In this document: positions 19,822 to 29,843 of the stretch, in pieces
Layout: every line of letters begins with the position of its first letter
How positions within the stretch are numbered: the first letter of the stretch is position 1
Source: Pseudomonas sp. Root71
GTDB lineage: Bacteria; Pseudomonadota; Gammaproteobacteria; Pseudomonadales; Pseudomonadaceae
DNA length: 64,000 nt
Assembly: GCF_001429045.1 (NCBI RefSeq)
Contig: NZ_LMHY01000003.1
Location: 149,634 to 213,633 of the forward strand
Direction of reading: 5' to 3'
The notes under the pieces: model-generated
What the model saw: the letters and a program-made list of their open reading frames with translations, nothing else
Databases searched by the model: none
Told to the model about the DNA's origin: nothing
Translations under genes and position numbers: made by a program

Positions 19822-19981
19822 GCGTCACCTCGTTTTCTTGTTCTGCGAACCGTCTCGATCCAAAACACTGCATGCAGGATTTGCATAAATGGTTTTCGAG
19901 GACGGCTGCGATGACTAGAATCTAAAGGCTCAAAACCCGGGCAACCAACGTTATTAAATCATCGAGGCATTCTGAAAACGC

Positions 19982-20881
19982 ATGGACAAGATTCGCCACG
20001 TGCCCTCACTGCAGGGCTTGCAAGCCCTGGTCGAGGTCGCCGGGTCGGGCAGCTTCACCCAGGCGGCGCAAAAGCTCTGCCTGACCCAAAGCGCCGTGAG
20101 CCGACAGATCCAGCAACTGGAGGGCCACTTTGGCGTGGCGCTGTTTGTCAGGAGCAGCCGCAGCCTTCAGCTGACCGCCGAGGGCGAACAGGTACTGGCC
20201 AGCGCGCGCAGCATCCTCGAACAGTTGCGCACCCTCGAAGACCGGCTCGCGCCGCAAAAGCGCCCGTTCCGCATTCGCATGCACGTGTCACTGGCGGTGC
20301 GCTGGTTGTTGCCCAGGTTGAACGAGTTCTACCGGCATCACCCGGACGTATCCCTGGCAATCGAAACCGTGGCCACTGAAGTGGTCGAGCCGGCCAGTGA
20401 CAGCGACGCCTACATTCTCTATCTGCCCGAGCCGGCCACAGCGCCCGATTGCCTGACCCTGTTCGAAGAAGCGTTGGTGCCCGTATGTGCACCAGGGCTG
20501 GGCACCACCGATCGGCCATTGGCTTCGCTGGAGGATCTGTCGGGGTTCGCGTTGCTGCACCGTTCCTCCGATCAACATGACTGGCAGGTCTGGCTGTCAG
20601 CCCATGGCGGCAAGGCGCTGCATGACTATCGGCACATCCCCTTCAATCTCGACGAACTGGCGCTCGATGCCGCCGCCCGGGGCCTTGGCGTGGCGATGAC
20701 CGACATGACCCTGGCGGGCGAGTCGATTCAACGGGGAGAACTGGTGATTCCGTTTGGTGAGCCGTTGAAGACCCGGGGGATTTACTCGTTGTGCCTGCAA
20801 CCATCGGCGGCATCGCATCCAGCCTGCGCACCCGTCATGCAATGGTTCACCGCGCAAACCACAACGCAGTCCGCCAAGTAG
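19982..20881 (+). CDS. LysR-family regulator, GcvA type
   Basis: The 299-residue product has the LysR helix-turn-helix at about residues 20-45 (SFTQAAQKLCLTQSAVSRQI) and a periplasmic-binding-like effector domain after residue 95. The layout, with RWLLPRLNEFYRHHPDV in the effector domain, is that of GcvA-like LysR proteins. It is divergent from the polyamine oxidase operon across a 160-base gap, so it probably controls that operon in response to an amine or its product. Confidence 0.85.
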   Translation: MDKIRHVPSLQGLQALVEVAGSGSFTQAAQKLCLTQSAVSRQIQQLEGHFGVALFVRSSRSLQLTAEGEQVLASARSILEQLRTLEDRLAPQKRPFRIRMHVSLAVRWLLPRLNEFYRHHPDVSLAIETVATEVVEPASDSDAYILYLPEPATAPDCLTLFEEALVPVCAPGLGTTDRPLASLEDLSGFALLHRSSDQHDWQVWLSAHGGKALHDYRHIPFNLDELALDAAARGLGVAMTDMTLAGESIQRGELVIPFGEPLKTRGIYSLCLQPSAASHPACAPVMQWFTAQTTTQSAK

Positions 20882-20890
20882 GCCCCAGAA

Positions 20891-20984
20891 CCTGTGGGAG
20901 CGAGCTTGCTCGCGATGAGGGCGTGACAGTCGACATCACAGGTGTCTGACACTCCGCCATCGCGAGCAAGCTCGCTCCCACAGG
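20891..20984. repeat. REP pair, TGTGGGAGCGAGC family
   Basis: Two inverted copies, CCTGTGGGAGCGAGCTTGCT and its complement, are separated by about 40 bases. It lies between convergent lysR and tctA genes. Confidence 0.85.
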
Positions 20985-21002
20985 GGTTGCGCATCGCAGG
21001 AC

Positions 21003-22511
21003 TCAATCATCCTCATGCAACTTGATGCCGCGTTTATGCAGCACATGGGGCACCACCAGCACCAGCAGCGTCAGGGCGAGAAAGAACGCCGAGATCGGTT
21101 GCGTGAGGAACACCGTCCAGTCGCCCTCGCTGATGGACAAGGCGTTACGCAATTGTTTCTCCGCCATCGGCCCCAGCAGCATGCCGACGATCACCGGGGC
21201 GACGGGGAAGTCGAAACGGCGCATCAGCACCCCGCCCCAGCCAATGGCCAACATCAGGATCAGGTCGAAGGAGGAGTGGCGCATGCCATACACGCCAATG
21301 GTGGCGAAGACCAGGATGCCGGCGTTCAGGTACGGCCGGGGGATTTGCAGCAGTTTGACCCACAGCCCCACCAGCGGCAGGTTCAACACCAGCAGGATCA
21401 CGTTGCCAATGTACAGCGAGGCCACCAGCGTCCAGACCAGTTCCGCGGAGGTTTCGAACAGCATCGGCCCCGGTTGCAGGTTGTAGTTCTGGAATGCCGC
21501 CAGCAGAATCGCCGCGGTGGCGGACGTCGGGATGCCCAGGGTCAGCAACGGCACCAGAGACCCGGTCGCGCTGGCGTTGTTGGCCGCTTCCGGGCCGGCC
21601 ACGCCTTCGATGGCGCCTTCGCCCTTGTTGGCGGAAAACTCCTTGGGGTACTTACTGAGTTTGCGTTCGGCGGAATAGGACAGGAAGGTCGGAATCTCGG
21701 CGCCACCGGCCGGAATCGAGCCAAACGGAAAACCGATCAGCGTGCCCCGAAGCCACGCAGGCACCGAGCGTTTCCAGTCGGCGCGGGTCATCCACAATGA
21801 GGTCAGGCGATGCCGGCCTTCGTTTGATTCCTTTTGATAGAGCAGGCTGTACAAGGCCTCGCCCACCGCGAACAAACCGACCGCCACCAGCACTACTTCG
21901 ATGCCGTCCACCAGTTCGGGAACACCCAATGTGTAGCGGGCAATGCCCGAGGTCGAGTCCAGGCCGATCAAACCGATGGTCAGCCCGACGCCCAGTGAGG
22001 CAAACCCGCGCAGCATGGAAGCGCCGAGCACCGCCGACACGGTGGTGAACGACAGCACCAGGATCGCGAAATACTCGGTCGGGCCGAAGTTCAGGGCCAG
22101 CCTGGCCACAATGGGCGCAAACAGCGTCAGCAAAATCGTGGCGATGGTGCCGGCGACGAACGAGCCGATCGCCGCCGTTGCCAGCGCGGGACCGGCCCGG
22201 CCGTTGCGCGCCATCAGGTTGCCTTCCAGGGCCGTGACCATGGAAGACGATTCGCCGGGTGTGTTGAGCAGGATCGAGGTGGTGGAACCACCGAACTGCG
22301 CGCCGTAATAAATACCGGCGAACATGATCAGCGCGCCGGTAGGATCGACCTTGGCGGTGATCGGCAACAGCAGGGCCACCGTCAGCGCCGGACCGATCCC
22401 CGGCAACACGCCGATGGCAGTGCCGAGCAGGCAGCCGATGAACCCCCACATCAGATTGATCGGCGTCAGCGCCGAGGAAAAACCCATCGCCAGGCTTGAA
22501 AGAATGTCCAC
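21003..22511 (-). CDS. tctA: Tripartite tricarboxylate transporter, large permease TctA
   Basis: The 502-residue membrane protein has about eleven to twelve helices and matches the TctA family. The signatures [13 protein letters not shown] (near residue 38) and [17 protein letters not shown] (around 272-288) are visible. With TctB and TctC it imports citrate or other carboxylates using the ion gradient. It is last in the tctCBA operon, 15 bases after tctB. Confidence 0.9.
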   Translation of the reverse strand: MDILSSLAMGFSSALTPINLMWGFIGCLLGTAIGVLPGIGPALTVALLLPITAKVDPTGALIMFAGIYYGAQFGGSTTSILLNTPGESSSMVTALEGNLMARNGRAGPALATAAIGSFVAGTIATILLTLFAPIVARLALNFGPTEYFAILVLSFTTVSAVLGASMLRGFASLGVGLTIGLIGLDSTSGIARYTLGVPELVDGIEVVLVAVGLFAVGEALYSLLYQKESNEGRHRLTSLWMTRADWKRSVPAWLRGTLIGFPFGSIPAGGAEIPTFLSYSAERKLSKYPKEFSANKGEGAIEGVAGPEAANNASATGSLVPLLTLGIPTSATAAILLAAFQNYNLQPGPMLFETSAELVWTLVASLYIGNVILLVLNLPLVGLWVKLLQIPRPYLNAGILVFATIGVYGMRHSSFDLILMLAIGWGGVLMRRFDFPVAPVIVGMLLGPMAEKQLRNALSISEGDWTVFLTQPISAFFLALTLLVLVVPHVLHKRGIKLHEDD

Positions 22512-22526
22512 GGTGTCGAGCTCCTT

Positions 22527-23009
22527 TCAAAGCCAGATGTTGATCAGCGACGGCAGGGAAACCCCCAGCCCGGCGTTGAACAGCCAGTAGATCGGCAGGG
22601 TCAAGGCAATGCCGATGGCCAGGTCCCGCACGGGATGACGGCTGCCGAACCCCCGCGCCGAACAGGCGAACAGCAACCCGGCTGCCAGCACAAACCCGAT
22701 CAGGTTGATCAGCAGCGCCACCCCGACAAGCCCCGCCGTCACCCAGGCCGCACCGGTTTTTCCACCGGGCACCGTGGTGGCGTCATTATCCAGCTCGCGA
22801 AAACCGCCACTGACCGCCTGATACCCCAGCAGCAGTCCCACTGCACCGAGAAACGCCGCCACGACATTGGGATAGACGTACGCCGGGAGGATCACGAAGC
22901 CCATTTCCGGCGGAAACCGGTAGGCGCCGATCGCCAATACGACGCTGATGGCGATCAGGCCGATGCCGACCGCCAATTGCGTCGGTACCACTGCGCGCTG
23001 TGTGGCCAT
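22527..23009 (-). CDS. tctB: Tripartite tricarboxylate transporter, small subunit TctB
   Basis: The 160-residue product has four hydrophobic helices and ends in a conserved LPSLINIWL-type tail, as in TctB. The start at 23009 lies one base beyond the tctC stop (TGA-G-ATG), so translation is coupled. An upstream in-frame start at 23084 would sit inside tctC and is not supported. Confidence 0.85.
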   Translation of the reverse strand: MATQRAVVPTQLAVGIGLIAISVVLAIGAYRFPPEMGFVILPAYVYPNVVAAFLGAVGLLLGYQAVSGGFRELDNDATTVPGGKTGAAWVTAGLVGVALLINLIGFVLAAGLLFACSARGFGSRHPVRDLAIGIALTLPIYWLFNAGLGVSLPSLINIWL

Positions 23010-23010
23010 C

Positions 23011-23976
23011 TCAAAGCAGCCCGACCTTGACCAGCATGGCGCGCAACCGCACGTGTTCTTCCTCGACGAATTTGCCGAAGTCATCGCCAGTCAGCACGCT
23101 GGGCGTCCAGGCATTGGCCTGGATATTGTCCTGCCAGACCTTGCTGTTGGTGGCGGCCACGACCGCGTCTATCACCTCTTTACGCTGCTGCAGGGTAAGG
23201 CCCGCTGCACCATAAACGCCGCGCCAGTTGCCGATCGTCACGTCATAGCCGCTTTCCTTGAGGGTCGGTGCATCAATGCCGGGAACCCGCTCCGGCGCGC
23301 CGATGGCCAGGACACGAAACTGACCAGTCTTGATGTATTGGCCCAGCTCGGCATAACCGCCGGTGATCACCTTGAGCTGGCCGCCCAGCGCCTGGGCAAC
23401 CACCTCGCCACCACCGCCAAAGGCCACGTAGTTGACCTTGTTGACCGGCACGTCCAGCTTGCCGGCCAGCTCGGCAATGCCAATGTGATCCACCGAGCCC
23501 TTGGAGCCGCCGCCCCAGGTGATGCTCGTTGGACTGGCCTTGAAGGCCTTGATCAGATCATCGAGGGTCTTGTATTCAGACTCCTTGCGCACGGCGATCA
23601 CGTTGTACTCGGTGAACAGCCGGGCAATGGGCGTCACATCCTTCAGGCTGATCTGCGGTTTGTTCTGTTCGATGCCCGCGACCATGATCGCGCCGACCAC
23701 CAGCAATGCGTTCGGGTCACCCTTGGTGCTGTTGGCAAATTGCGCCAGTCCCAGGGTCCCGCCCGCCCCACCCTTGTTCTCGAAAGTCACGGCCTTGGCC
23801 GTATTGGCCTCGACCATGGCCTTGCCCAGCACCCGGGCGGTCTGGTCGTAACCACCGCCCACGGAACCCGGGGCCATGAATTTCACGGTATCCAGCGCAA
23901 AGGCTGGTGCGACAAGCACGGCAGCGGTCAAGCCGGCGGCCATGCAGCGACTGAAACGACGGATCAAGGCGGACAT
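23011..23976 (-). CDS. tctC: Tripartite tricarboxylate transporter, substrate-binding protein TctC
   Basis: The 321-residue periplasmic protein has a signal peptide (ending near AFA-LDT, residue 27) and the Bug/TctC fold. Hallmarks are GGGYDQTARVLGKAM, FENKGGAGGTLGLAQF and YKTLDDLIKAFK in the first half. It delivers a carboxylate to TctAB. It is the first gene of the operon. The 285-base region upstream should hold the promoter; no tctDE two-component genes are present nearby, which is unusual for a Tct operon. Confidence 0.88.
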   Translation of the reverse strand: MSALIRRFSRCMAAGLTAAVLVAPAFALDTVKFMAPGSVGGGYDQTARVLGKAMVEANTAKAVTFENKGGAGGTLGLAQFANSTKGDPNALLVVGAIMVAGIEQNKPQISLKDVTPIARLFTEYNVIAVRKESEYKTLDDLIKAFKASPTSITWGGGSKGSVDHIGIAELAGKLDVPVNKVNYVAFGGGGEVVAQALGGQLKVITGGYAELGQYIKTGQFRVLAIGAPERVPGIDAPTLKESGYDVTIGNWRGVYGAAGLTLQQRKEVIDAVVAATNSKVWQDNIQANAWTPSVLTGDDFGKFVEEEHVRLRAMLVKVGLL

Positions 23977-24261
23977 GGGTATCTCCTGATTGCATTGTTT
24001 TTATAGGTGCCGCTTGCCCATCGAGGTGCACGATAAGCAGGGGCCTGCAAACAAGCTTAGGCCATGGTTCCGTGGGTTGATCTGTTTTGCTCAAACCACC
24101 CGCCAACGGCGCCGCAACCCGCTGAGGGATCGCCTCGCTAACCTGAACGCTGTCAGGCCAGCCACCGGCTACATGAGTCACACCCAGGCAAAAACCAGCC
24201 GGGGCCCTTCCGACAAAACAATGCTCTAGGGTGCGTGTCTTGACCTAACCTCATTGGCTAA

Positions 24262-26694
24262 GTGACTAACAACCCGTCGAGCTCGCCGATGCGCAATGTC
24301 TTGAAGTCAATGATTCACGTCGCCTTCGCGGTTCTGGCGGCAAGCCCGGGATGGCTGTTGGCGGGGGACATGGCCGACGCCCCGACTCCTGCACTTGCCC
24401 CCGCTCCCGCCCCCGCGGCCCCGATCATCAGCATCTCCGACGGCGAATTGCTGGGGGTGCAGAACCAGCTCAACAGCCTCAAGCAGCAGGTTTCCCAGGC
24501 CAGCAATTACACCCAATTGGAAAGCTCACAGGACCAGGTACAAGTACTGATTCAGGAGATTGAACGCCTGTCTACATCGCTGCTGCCTGGACAGGCGCAA
24601 TTGCAGGCGCAACTCAACGTGCTGGGGCCAGTGCCGCTTGACGAGAACGCACAGGTGACGTCTGCCATCACCACCCAACGAGATGCCCTCGGCGAGCAAA
24701 AGGACAAGATCGACAGCCAACTCAAAACCCTGGCCGCGCTAAAAATAAGTGCCGCCGAACTGATCACCCAGATTGCCAGCATCCGGCGCAGCCTGCTGGA
24801 AGCGGAAGTGACCCAGCAGACCAGCAGCATCCTGAACCCGGGTTTCTGGTCGCCATTGTTCGCTCTGCCGATCGAGGACCGTCAGCGGTTCAGCGCCCTC
24901 ATCGAGCAACTCGAGGCCACGCACCGGGCCGCCTGGCAACCCGGACAACGCGGGATCACGGCCGCCCTGCTGTTGCTGGCCCTGGTCATATGGACCGTGG
25001 GGCGAAACCTCGCCGGCCGGGGCCTGGCGTGGCTGTGCTTTCATCGAATGCCTGCAGGCCGGTTGCGGCGCAGCTCCCTTGCGCTGGCGTCGGTGATCGC
25101 GACGCTACTGACCGCCGGCATCGCCCTGCAATTGCTGCACTTTGCCGGGACCCGGCAACTGCCCTACACCCCCCTGCTGGCCGACCTGGCGCAATACCTG
25201 GAAAAGCTGGCCTATACCTGCGTGCTGATCACCGGATTGAGCCGCGCGTTGTTATCCACCAAACATCCTTCATGGCGCCTGCCCGATATTGCCGACCCGG
25301 TGGCTCTGGCGATGGAGCCTTATCCGCGGTTGCTGGCCAGCCTGCTGCTGGTGCTGGTGACCCTGGTGCAGATGAGCAATGTCACCGGCATGAGCGCCGA
25401 AGTGGTGTTGTTCGGTCGGGGCATCGTGGCACTGGTCGCGGCACTGGTGATCGGTGCGCTGCTGTTGCGCGTCAGCAAGACACGCAGAGACCTGATCGTT
25501 GCCGGAGAAGCCCCCGAAGGCGTCACCACCTTCGCCGGTCTGATTTACACCTTCACCGGCGCGGCCGTGGTGGTGTCCCTGTTCGCCCTGCTGATCGGCT
25601 ATGTGACGATGGCCCGGTTCATCACCTATGAACTGGTCTGGATATTCATCATCTTCGCCGGTTTCTACCTGCTGACACAGGTCTACCAGGACACCTGCGA
25701 CTACCTTTTCTCGCCCCGGCAAGCCTCCGGCAAGGCGATCAAGCAGCTGTTGGGCATCGGCAATCCACGCCTGGAGCAGATCTGCACCGTCATGTCCGGG
25801 GCTGGCCGCGCCATCCTGATGCTGATCGGCGTCATTGCCCTGTTCGTCGGCGGCGTGGGGACGACGCTCGGGCAACTGGTCACCGGCACCGTGGCCATAC
25901 TCGGCGGCGAAGGGCTGCGCAAGCTGAACATCGTCCCGGACAACCTGCTCAATGCCGTCCTCGCCCTGGTGATCGGCATCTACCTGATTCGCGCCTTCCG
26001 ACGCTGGCTGGATAACGAGTTCCTGCCAAAAACCGAGATGGACCCGGGCATGTGCGCCTCGCTCAGCACCCTGTTTGCCAACATCGGTTACGCATCCGTG
26101 GTGCTACTCACACTGTCGTCGCTGGGGGTCAAGTGGACCAACCTGGCCTGGATTGTCAGTGCATTGTCGGTGGGCATCGGCTTCGGTCTCCAGGAGATCG
26201 TGAAGAACTTCATCTCCGGCCTGATCCTGCTCACCGAGCGTCCGGTGAAGGTCGGCGACCTGATCAGCATCAGCGGAGTCGAAGGCGATATACGACGGAT
26301 CAACGTGCGGGCCACGGAAATCCAACTGGCCGACCGTTCGATCATGATCGTGCCCAACTCCCACCTGATTTCGCAGAACCTGCGCAACGTCACCCTCGGC
26401 GGCAGCGCCCAGGGCGTGGTGATACTCGAACTGATGTTCCCGCTGGATATCGACCCGGAGCTGGTGCAAAACCTGCTGATGGACACCTACACCGAGCATG
26501 AATCCATTCTGGATAAACCCGCGCCGTTTTTGCGTTTCAGTCAGCTGAAGCCTGAAGGCATCACCTTGACCATCACCGGTTATGTCGGCAGCCCACGCAC
26601 GGTCGGCGCGATCAAAAGCGAGCTGCTGTTTGAAATACTCAAGCGGCTGGGGGCCGCCGGGATTGAACTGGCGAAATCGCCACCTGGCGCGTAA
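24262..26694 (+). CDS. Mechanosensitive channel, DUF3772/MscS family
   Basis: The up to 810-residue product has a signal peptide, a Pro/Ala stretch, a coiled-coil-rich periplasmic DUF3772-like domain (about residues 55-215), some ten membrane helices, and a C-terminal MscS core. The pore-lining segment and beta domain (VSALSVGIGFGLQEIVKNF, then ERPVKVGDLISI) are canonical. It should open under membrane tension and release solutes in osmotic downshock. The start is uncertain: a GTG at 24262 or an ATG at 24289, neither with a clear ribosome site. The gene is single. Confidence 0.85.
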   Translation: MTNNPSSSPMRNVLKSMIHVAFAVLAASPGWLLAGDMADAPTPALAPAPAPAAPIISISDGELLGVQNQLNSLKQQVSQASNYTQLESSQDQVQVLIQEIERLSTSLLPGQAQLQAQLNVLGPVPLDENAQVTSAITTQRDALGEQKDKIDSQLKTLAALKISAAELITQIASIRRSLLEAEVTQQTSSILNPGFWSPLFALPIEDRQRFSALIEQLEATHRAAWQPGQRGITAALLLLALVIWTVGRNLAGRGLAWLCFHRMPAGRLRRSSLALASVIATLLTAGIALQLLHFAGTRQLPYTPLLADLAQYLEKLAYTCVLITGLSRALLSTKHPSWRLPDIADPVALAMEPYPRLLASLLLVLVTLVQMSNVTGMSAEVVLFGRGIVALVAALVIGALLLRVSKTRRDLIVAGEAPEGVTTFAGLIYTFTGAAVVVSLFALLIGYVTMARFITYELVWIFIIFAGFYLLTQVYQDTCDYLFSPRQASGKAIKQLLGIGNPRLEQICTVMSGAGRAILMLIGVIALFVGGVGTTLGQLVTGTVAILGGEGLRKLNIVPDNLLNAVLALVIGIYLIRAFRRWLDNEFLPKTEMDPGMCASLSTLFANIGYASVVLLTLSSLGVKWTNLAWIVSALSVGIGFGLQEIVKNFISGLILLTERPVKVGDLISISGVEGDIRRINVRATEIQLADRSIMIVPNSHLISQNLRNVTLGGSAQGVVILELMFPLDIDPELVQNLLMDTYTEHESILDKPAPFLRFSQLKPEGITLTITGYVGSPRTVGAIKSELLFEILKRLGAAGIELAKSPPGA

Positions 26695-26703
26695 CACCAA
26701 TCC

Positions 26704-26792
26704 GTAGGAGCTGCCGAAGGCTGCGATCTTTTGATCTGATTTTTAAACCAGGATCAACAGATCGCAGCCTCGTGGCACTCGACAGCTCCTAC
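26704..26792. repeat. REP pair, GTAGGAGCTGCCG family, one arm degraded
   Basis: The left arm, GTAGGAGCTGCCGAAGGCTG, is intact. The right arm has lost the match through an insertion (CCTCGTGGCACTCGACAG). Confidence 0.7.
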
Positions 26793-26799
26793 AGGTATA

Positions 26800-28290
26800 T
26801 CAATGGGCGATACACACCGACTTGAGCTCGGTGTAAGCCTCGATCATCGCACGCCCGAACTCACGGCCCATACCCGATTGCTTGACGCCACCGAACGGCA
26901 TCGCCGGGTCGAGCAGCACGTGGGCGTTGACCCAGACCGTACCGGCTTCGATGCGTGGCACCAGGTTCATGGCTTTGCCCAGGTCGTTGGTCCACAGGCT
27001 GGCGGCCAGGCCGTAGCGGTTGTCGTTGGCCAGTTCGATCACGGCGTCTTCGTCGTCGAACGGCATCACGCCCAATACCGGGCCGAACACTTCTTCACGG
27101 GCCACGGCCATGCTGTGGTCGATGTCCGCCAGGATGGTCGGCTGCACGAAGAAGCCGTCGCCTTCCAGCAACTCGCCGCCAGTCACCACCCGCGCACCTT
27201 GCTGGCGGGCCAGTTCGATGTGTTTGAGCACGCTTTGTTGTTGCTTGCGCGACACCAGCGGGTTGATGGCCGCGTCGCAATTCATGCCGGCGCCAATCGG
27301 CATCGAGGAGACGGCGGCGGCCAGGGCTTCGACGAATGGGTCGTGGATCGAGCGGTGCACGTAGAAGCGCGAGGCCGCCGCGCAGACCTGGCCGTTGTTC
27401 AGCAAGCCGCCGAGGATCGCACCCTGCACGGCTTTTTCGATGTCGGCATCGGCGAACACGATCATCGGGTTCTTGCCGCCCAGTTCCAGGGAGAAGCGCG
27501 TCATGTTTTCCATGCACGCCACGCCGACGCTCTTGCCCACGGCGGTGGAACCGGTGAACGACACTTTGCTCACCAACGGATGCGCGGTCAGCACGCCGCC
27601 AACGGAGGCGCCGCCACCGGTGACCACGTTGAATACGCCGGCCGGGATGCCGGCTTCCATAGCCAGTTCAGCCAGGCGCATGGCGGTCAGCGGGGTTTCC
27701 ATGGCCGGCTTGATGATCACCGTGCAACCGGTGGCCAGGGCTGGCATCAGTTTCCAGGCGGCGATCAGCAGCGGGAAGTTCCACGGCACGATACCGACCA
27801 CCACGCCCACGGGCTCGCGCTTGGTGAACGCGGTGAACTTGGCGCCCGGTGGCAGCGGGATCGACACATCGAAAGTCTGGCCTTCGATCTTGGTCGCCCA
27901 GCCGGACATGTAGCGCATGAATTCCACGGTGGCGTTGAGGTCCAGCGCGCGGGCCATGTTGATCGACTTGCCCTGGCTCAGGGTTTCCAGCTGGGCCAGT
28001 TCTTCGGCGTGTTCTTCGACCAGGCGGGTGAAGTTCAGCAGGATGCGTTCACGGTCCGCCGGGCGCAGGCTCGACCACACACCGGACTTGAACGCCTTGT
28101 GGGACGACTGCACGGCGCGCTCGACGAGTTCCAGCGGCGCATCCAGGGTTTCACACAGGGTTTGCCCGGTGGCCGGGTTGACCACGGCGATGCTGTCACC
28201 CTCGGCAAGCACCCACTGGCCATCGATGAAGCAGCCGTGGCGACGTGCAAGGAATGCAGCAACCTGGGGCAGGATTTCAACGTTGCTCAT
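26800..28290 (-). CDS. Aromatic aldehyde dehydrogenase (phenylacetaldehyde/indoleacetaldehyde type)
   Basis: The 496-residue NAD-dependent enzyme has the ALDH hallmarks PWNFP (169-173), the general base Glu269 in LELGGKNP and the nucleophile Cys303 in NNGQVCAAA. The C-terminus FGGVKQSGMGREFG, then EAYTELKSVC, is that of the FeaB/PeaE/StyD phenylacetaldehyde dehydrogenases. It should oxidise the aldehyde made by the aromatic amine dehydrogenase at 44.6-47.5 kb; with iac next door, indole-3-acetaldehyde to IAA is the likely flux. It is 48 bases downstream of the cytochrome gene and shares its FeaR-type box. Confidence 0.85.
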   Translation of the reverse strand: MSNVEILPQVAAFLARRHGCFIDGQWVLAEGDSIAVVNPATGQTLCETLDAPLELVERAVQSSHKAFKSGVWSSLRPADRERILLNFTRLVEEHAEELAQLETLSQGKSINMARALDLNATVEFMRYMSGWATKIEGQTFDVSIPLPPGAKFTAFTKREPVGVVVGIVPWNFPLLIAAWKLMPALATGCTVIIKPAMETPLTAMRLAELAMEAGIPAGVFNVVTGGGASVGGVLTAHPLVSKVSFTGSTAVGKSVGVACMENMTRFSLELGGKNPMIVFADADIEKAVQGAILGGLLNNGQVCAAASRFYVHRSIHDPFVEALAAAVSSMPIGAGMNCDAAINPLVSRKQQQSVLKHIELARQQGARVVTGGELLEGDGFFVQPTILADIDHSMAVAREEVFGPVLGVMPFDDEDAVIELANDNRYGLAASLWTNDLGKAMNLVPRIEAGTVWVNAHVLLDPAMPFGGVKQSGMGREFGRAMIEAYTELKSVCIAH

Positions 28291-28338
28291 AATTCACCTT
28301 TCATTCAGACGAGTTGTTCAGGCGCCAATCCGGCCTGA

Positions 28339-28728
28339 TCAGTGTTGTTCTTTGAGGAAGCACGCGACCGCCTGGCGGTCGTCGGCGGAAGCCAGGCCCA
28401 TATAGGGCATGTAGGTACCCGGCACGAAGGCCTGGGGCTGGGTGATCAATTGCGTGATGTTCTCGGCCAGCCAGTCGACGTCTTTGTCGCGCATCGCCTG
28501 GGAGTAGCTGAAACCCGCCAGCGAGCCGGACTTGCGCCCATACACACCGAACAGGTTCGGCCCCATCATGCCGGTCGTGCCCTTGGTCACCGCGTGGCAG
28601 ACGCTGCACTCGGTGGCAAACACTTCGCCGCCACGGCGCGTGTCCGGGGCACACTCAGCGGCGGACACCGTCTGGACCAGGGTGAAGGACAGCAAACCGA
28701 TCAGGGGCACACGCAGCGAAGTGAACAT
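28339..28728 (-). CDS. Periplasmic monoheme cytochrome c, mitochondrial-like
   Basis: The 129-residue product has a signal peptide (to about residue 23), a heme site CSVCH at 41-45, GPNLFGVYGRKSGSLAGFSYS in the middle of the fold (split here as GPNLFGVYGRK and AGFSYS), and a likely Met ligand in YMPYMGLA. It is probably an electron carrier for a periplasmic dehydrogenase, and aromatic amine dehydrogenase is the obvious candidate because both genes carry the same upstream box. The start could be 28752 (ATG) rather than 28728; the AAGG site is nearer to 28728. Confidence 0.75.
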   Translation of the reverse strand: MFTSLRVPLIGLLSFTLVQTVSAAECAPDTRRGGEVFATECSVCHAVTKGTTGMMGPNLFGVYGRKSGSLAGFSYSQAMRDKDVDWLAENITQLITQPQAFVPGTYMPYMGLASADDRQAVACFLKEQH

Positions 28729-28847
28729 AGGAAAACGACCTTGAAAATCCATGCGCCCGCCGGCAGGCGAACACCAACACTAAAAATGCCGAGGCAACGG
28801 TGCTTCGGCAGGTTGGTAGGGATTGTCGGTGGTCGCCGGCACGCAGG

Positions 28848-28886
28848 TTTTGCCCTGCGTGCCAGTTGTGTTGGCGGTTGTGCCAG
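28848..28886 (-). promoter_or_regulatory. FeaR-type box upstream of cytochrome c/aldehyde dehydrogenase
   Basis: On the minus strand it reads CTGGCA, 16 bases, TGGCA, CG, CAGGG, C, AA. The two TGGCA half-sites are exactly 21 bases apart, two helical turns in direct repeat, as expected for an AraC-family dimer. It lies about 110-130 bases upstream of the cytochrome gene. Identical architecture occurs at 30920-30957 and 44498-44535. Confidence 0.7.
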
Positions 28887-28892
28887 ATTGCG

Positions 28893-28985
28893 CGGGAGCT
28901 GCCGCAGGCTGCGATCTCTTGATCTTCATGCTCTCGATATCGTCGACAGCAAGATCAAAAGATCGCAGCCTGCGGCAGCTCCTAC
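28893..28985. repeat. REP pair, GTAGGAGCTGCCG family
   Basis: Inverted copies of GGAGCTGCCGCAGGCTGCGA enclose about 40 bases. It lies immediately upstream of the FeaR-type box. Confidence 0.8.
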
Positions 28986-29056
28986 CGGAAGGTGCACTCA
29001 ATTTATGCAGTGCAGATTTGCGAGACCAACACTTGTACTAGCCAATCAGGTGATGA

Positions 29057-29441
29057 CTACTTGAGCTTTTTCAACTCTAAAAGCTCGTAATCCGCTTCCG
29101 GATTCAAGCCATACTCTGACAACACCTCATCAAATTCTGCCTTTGAAACATTCTTGTAGTTTTTTAGTTTGGCCAGAGCCACCGCTAAAGATGGTGAACG
29201 CATTATCGACCTGCCGCTCTTCGAAACCTCCACACTACTGGAGTCAAAATAAAGTATTTCGTAGCTTTGTATATTTAACATCATGAAGTCTCTTTGCAGG
29301 GTCAGGTATAGCATTCCTGCCACACCCACCGTCACATCCTCTGCCACTTTGTGCCCCAAGGCCTTCGGCAATACGCGGAGATGAGCCATATTCAAGCTCA
29401 TCGTCAAAACAAGGAACGTCCCAAAAATTTTCGCATTTCAT
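29057..29441 (-). pseudogene. Low-GC orphan gene, probably frameshifted
   Basis: Two overlapping minus-strand frames join into one plausible protein of about 128 residues if one base is removed from the C4 run at 29354-29357 on the plus strand. The upstream frame starts MKCENFWDVPCFDDELEYG at 29441 and reaches IAEGLG. The downstream frame continues HKVAEDVTVGVAGMLYLTLQ to ELLELKKLK. Read without a shift, the downstream frame could start at 29401 and give a 114-residue protein. I recognise no family. The low GC and acidic, charged composition fit a transferred orphan, perhaps an immunity protein, but that is a guess. Confidence 0.45.
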
Positions 29442-29843
29442 TTTTGATTACTCGCTATTAGAGAGAACGCCACCAAAATCAAGTGACGCATTTGCTTTTA
29501 ATAACTTTCAAAACAGAGCGCAAGAAACGATTTCTTTTACACGTAGGAGATTTCACTCAATATAAAAGGAGGGTTCGCACAGGACATTCGGAATATTTTT
29601 TTGCTTATCAACATCGTAAAAGCATCATTACATCGATAAGTTTTTATAAGCTTTTAAAAACAAAATAAACGTTAACCACAAAGCGAACGATGCTGGCGTC
29701 GGCCTTCTGTAGGTCGGAGTAGGAAATTTCTTTCTTTTTCCAAAGTATCTTTTTTGAATTTGCATTTTAGCTTTTTAAAAAGGCGACGGACGGCAACCTT
29801 GCTGATCGGTTGCCATTGCGTGACGGGATCCTGACCGGACCAC
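29442..29843. other. AT-rich remnant region
   Basis: This stretch is markedly richer in A and T than the rest of the window. A plus-strand frame at 29483-29668 has no ribosome site and resembles no family. An AAAAGGAGG-like sequence near 29566 is not followed by a start codon. With the broken gene beside it, this looks like the residue of a small transferred segment. Confidence 0.45.

Noticed and set aside
28780..28892. Minus-strand frame ending ...NPYQPAEAPLPRHF, at first read as the tail of a lost gene
   Set aside because: The stretch contains the FeaR-type composite box and has no upstream coding sequence; the peptide is better explained as noise over a promoter.
29483..29668. 61-codon plus-strand frame in the AT-rich gap
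   Set aside because: No ribosome site, no recognisable motif, and base composition typical of random AT-rich sequence.
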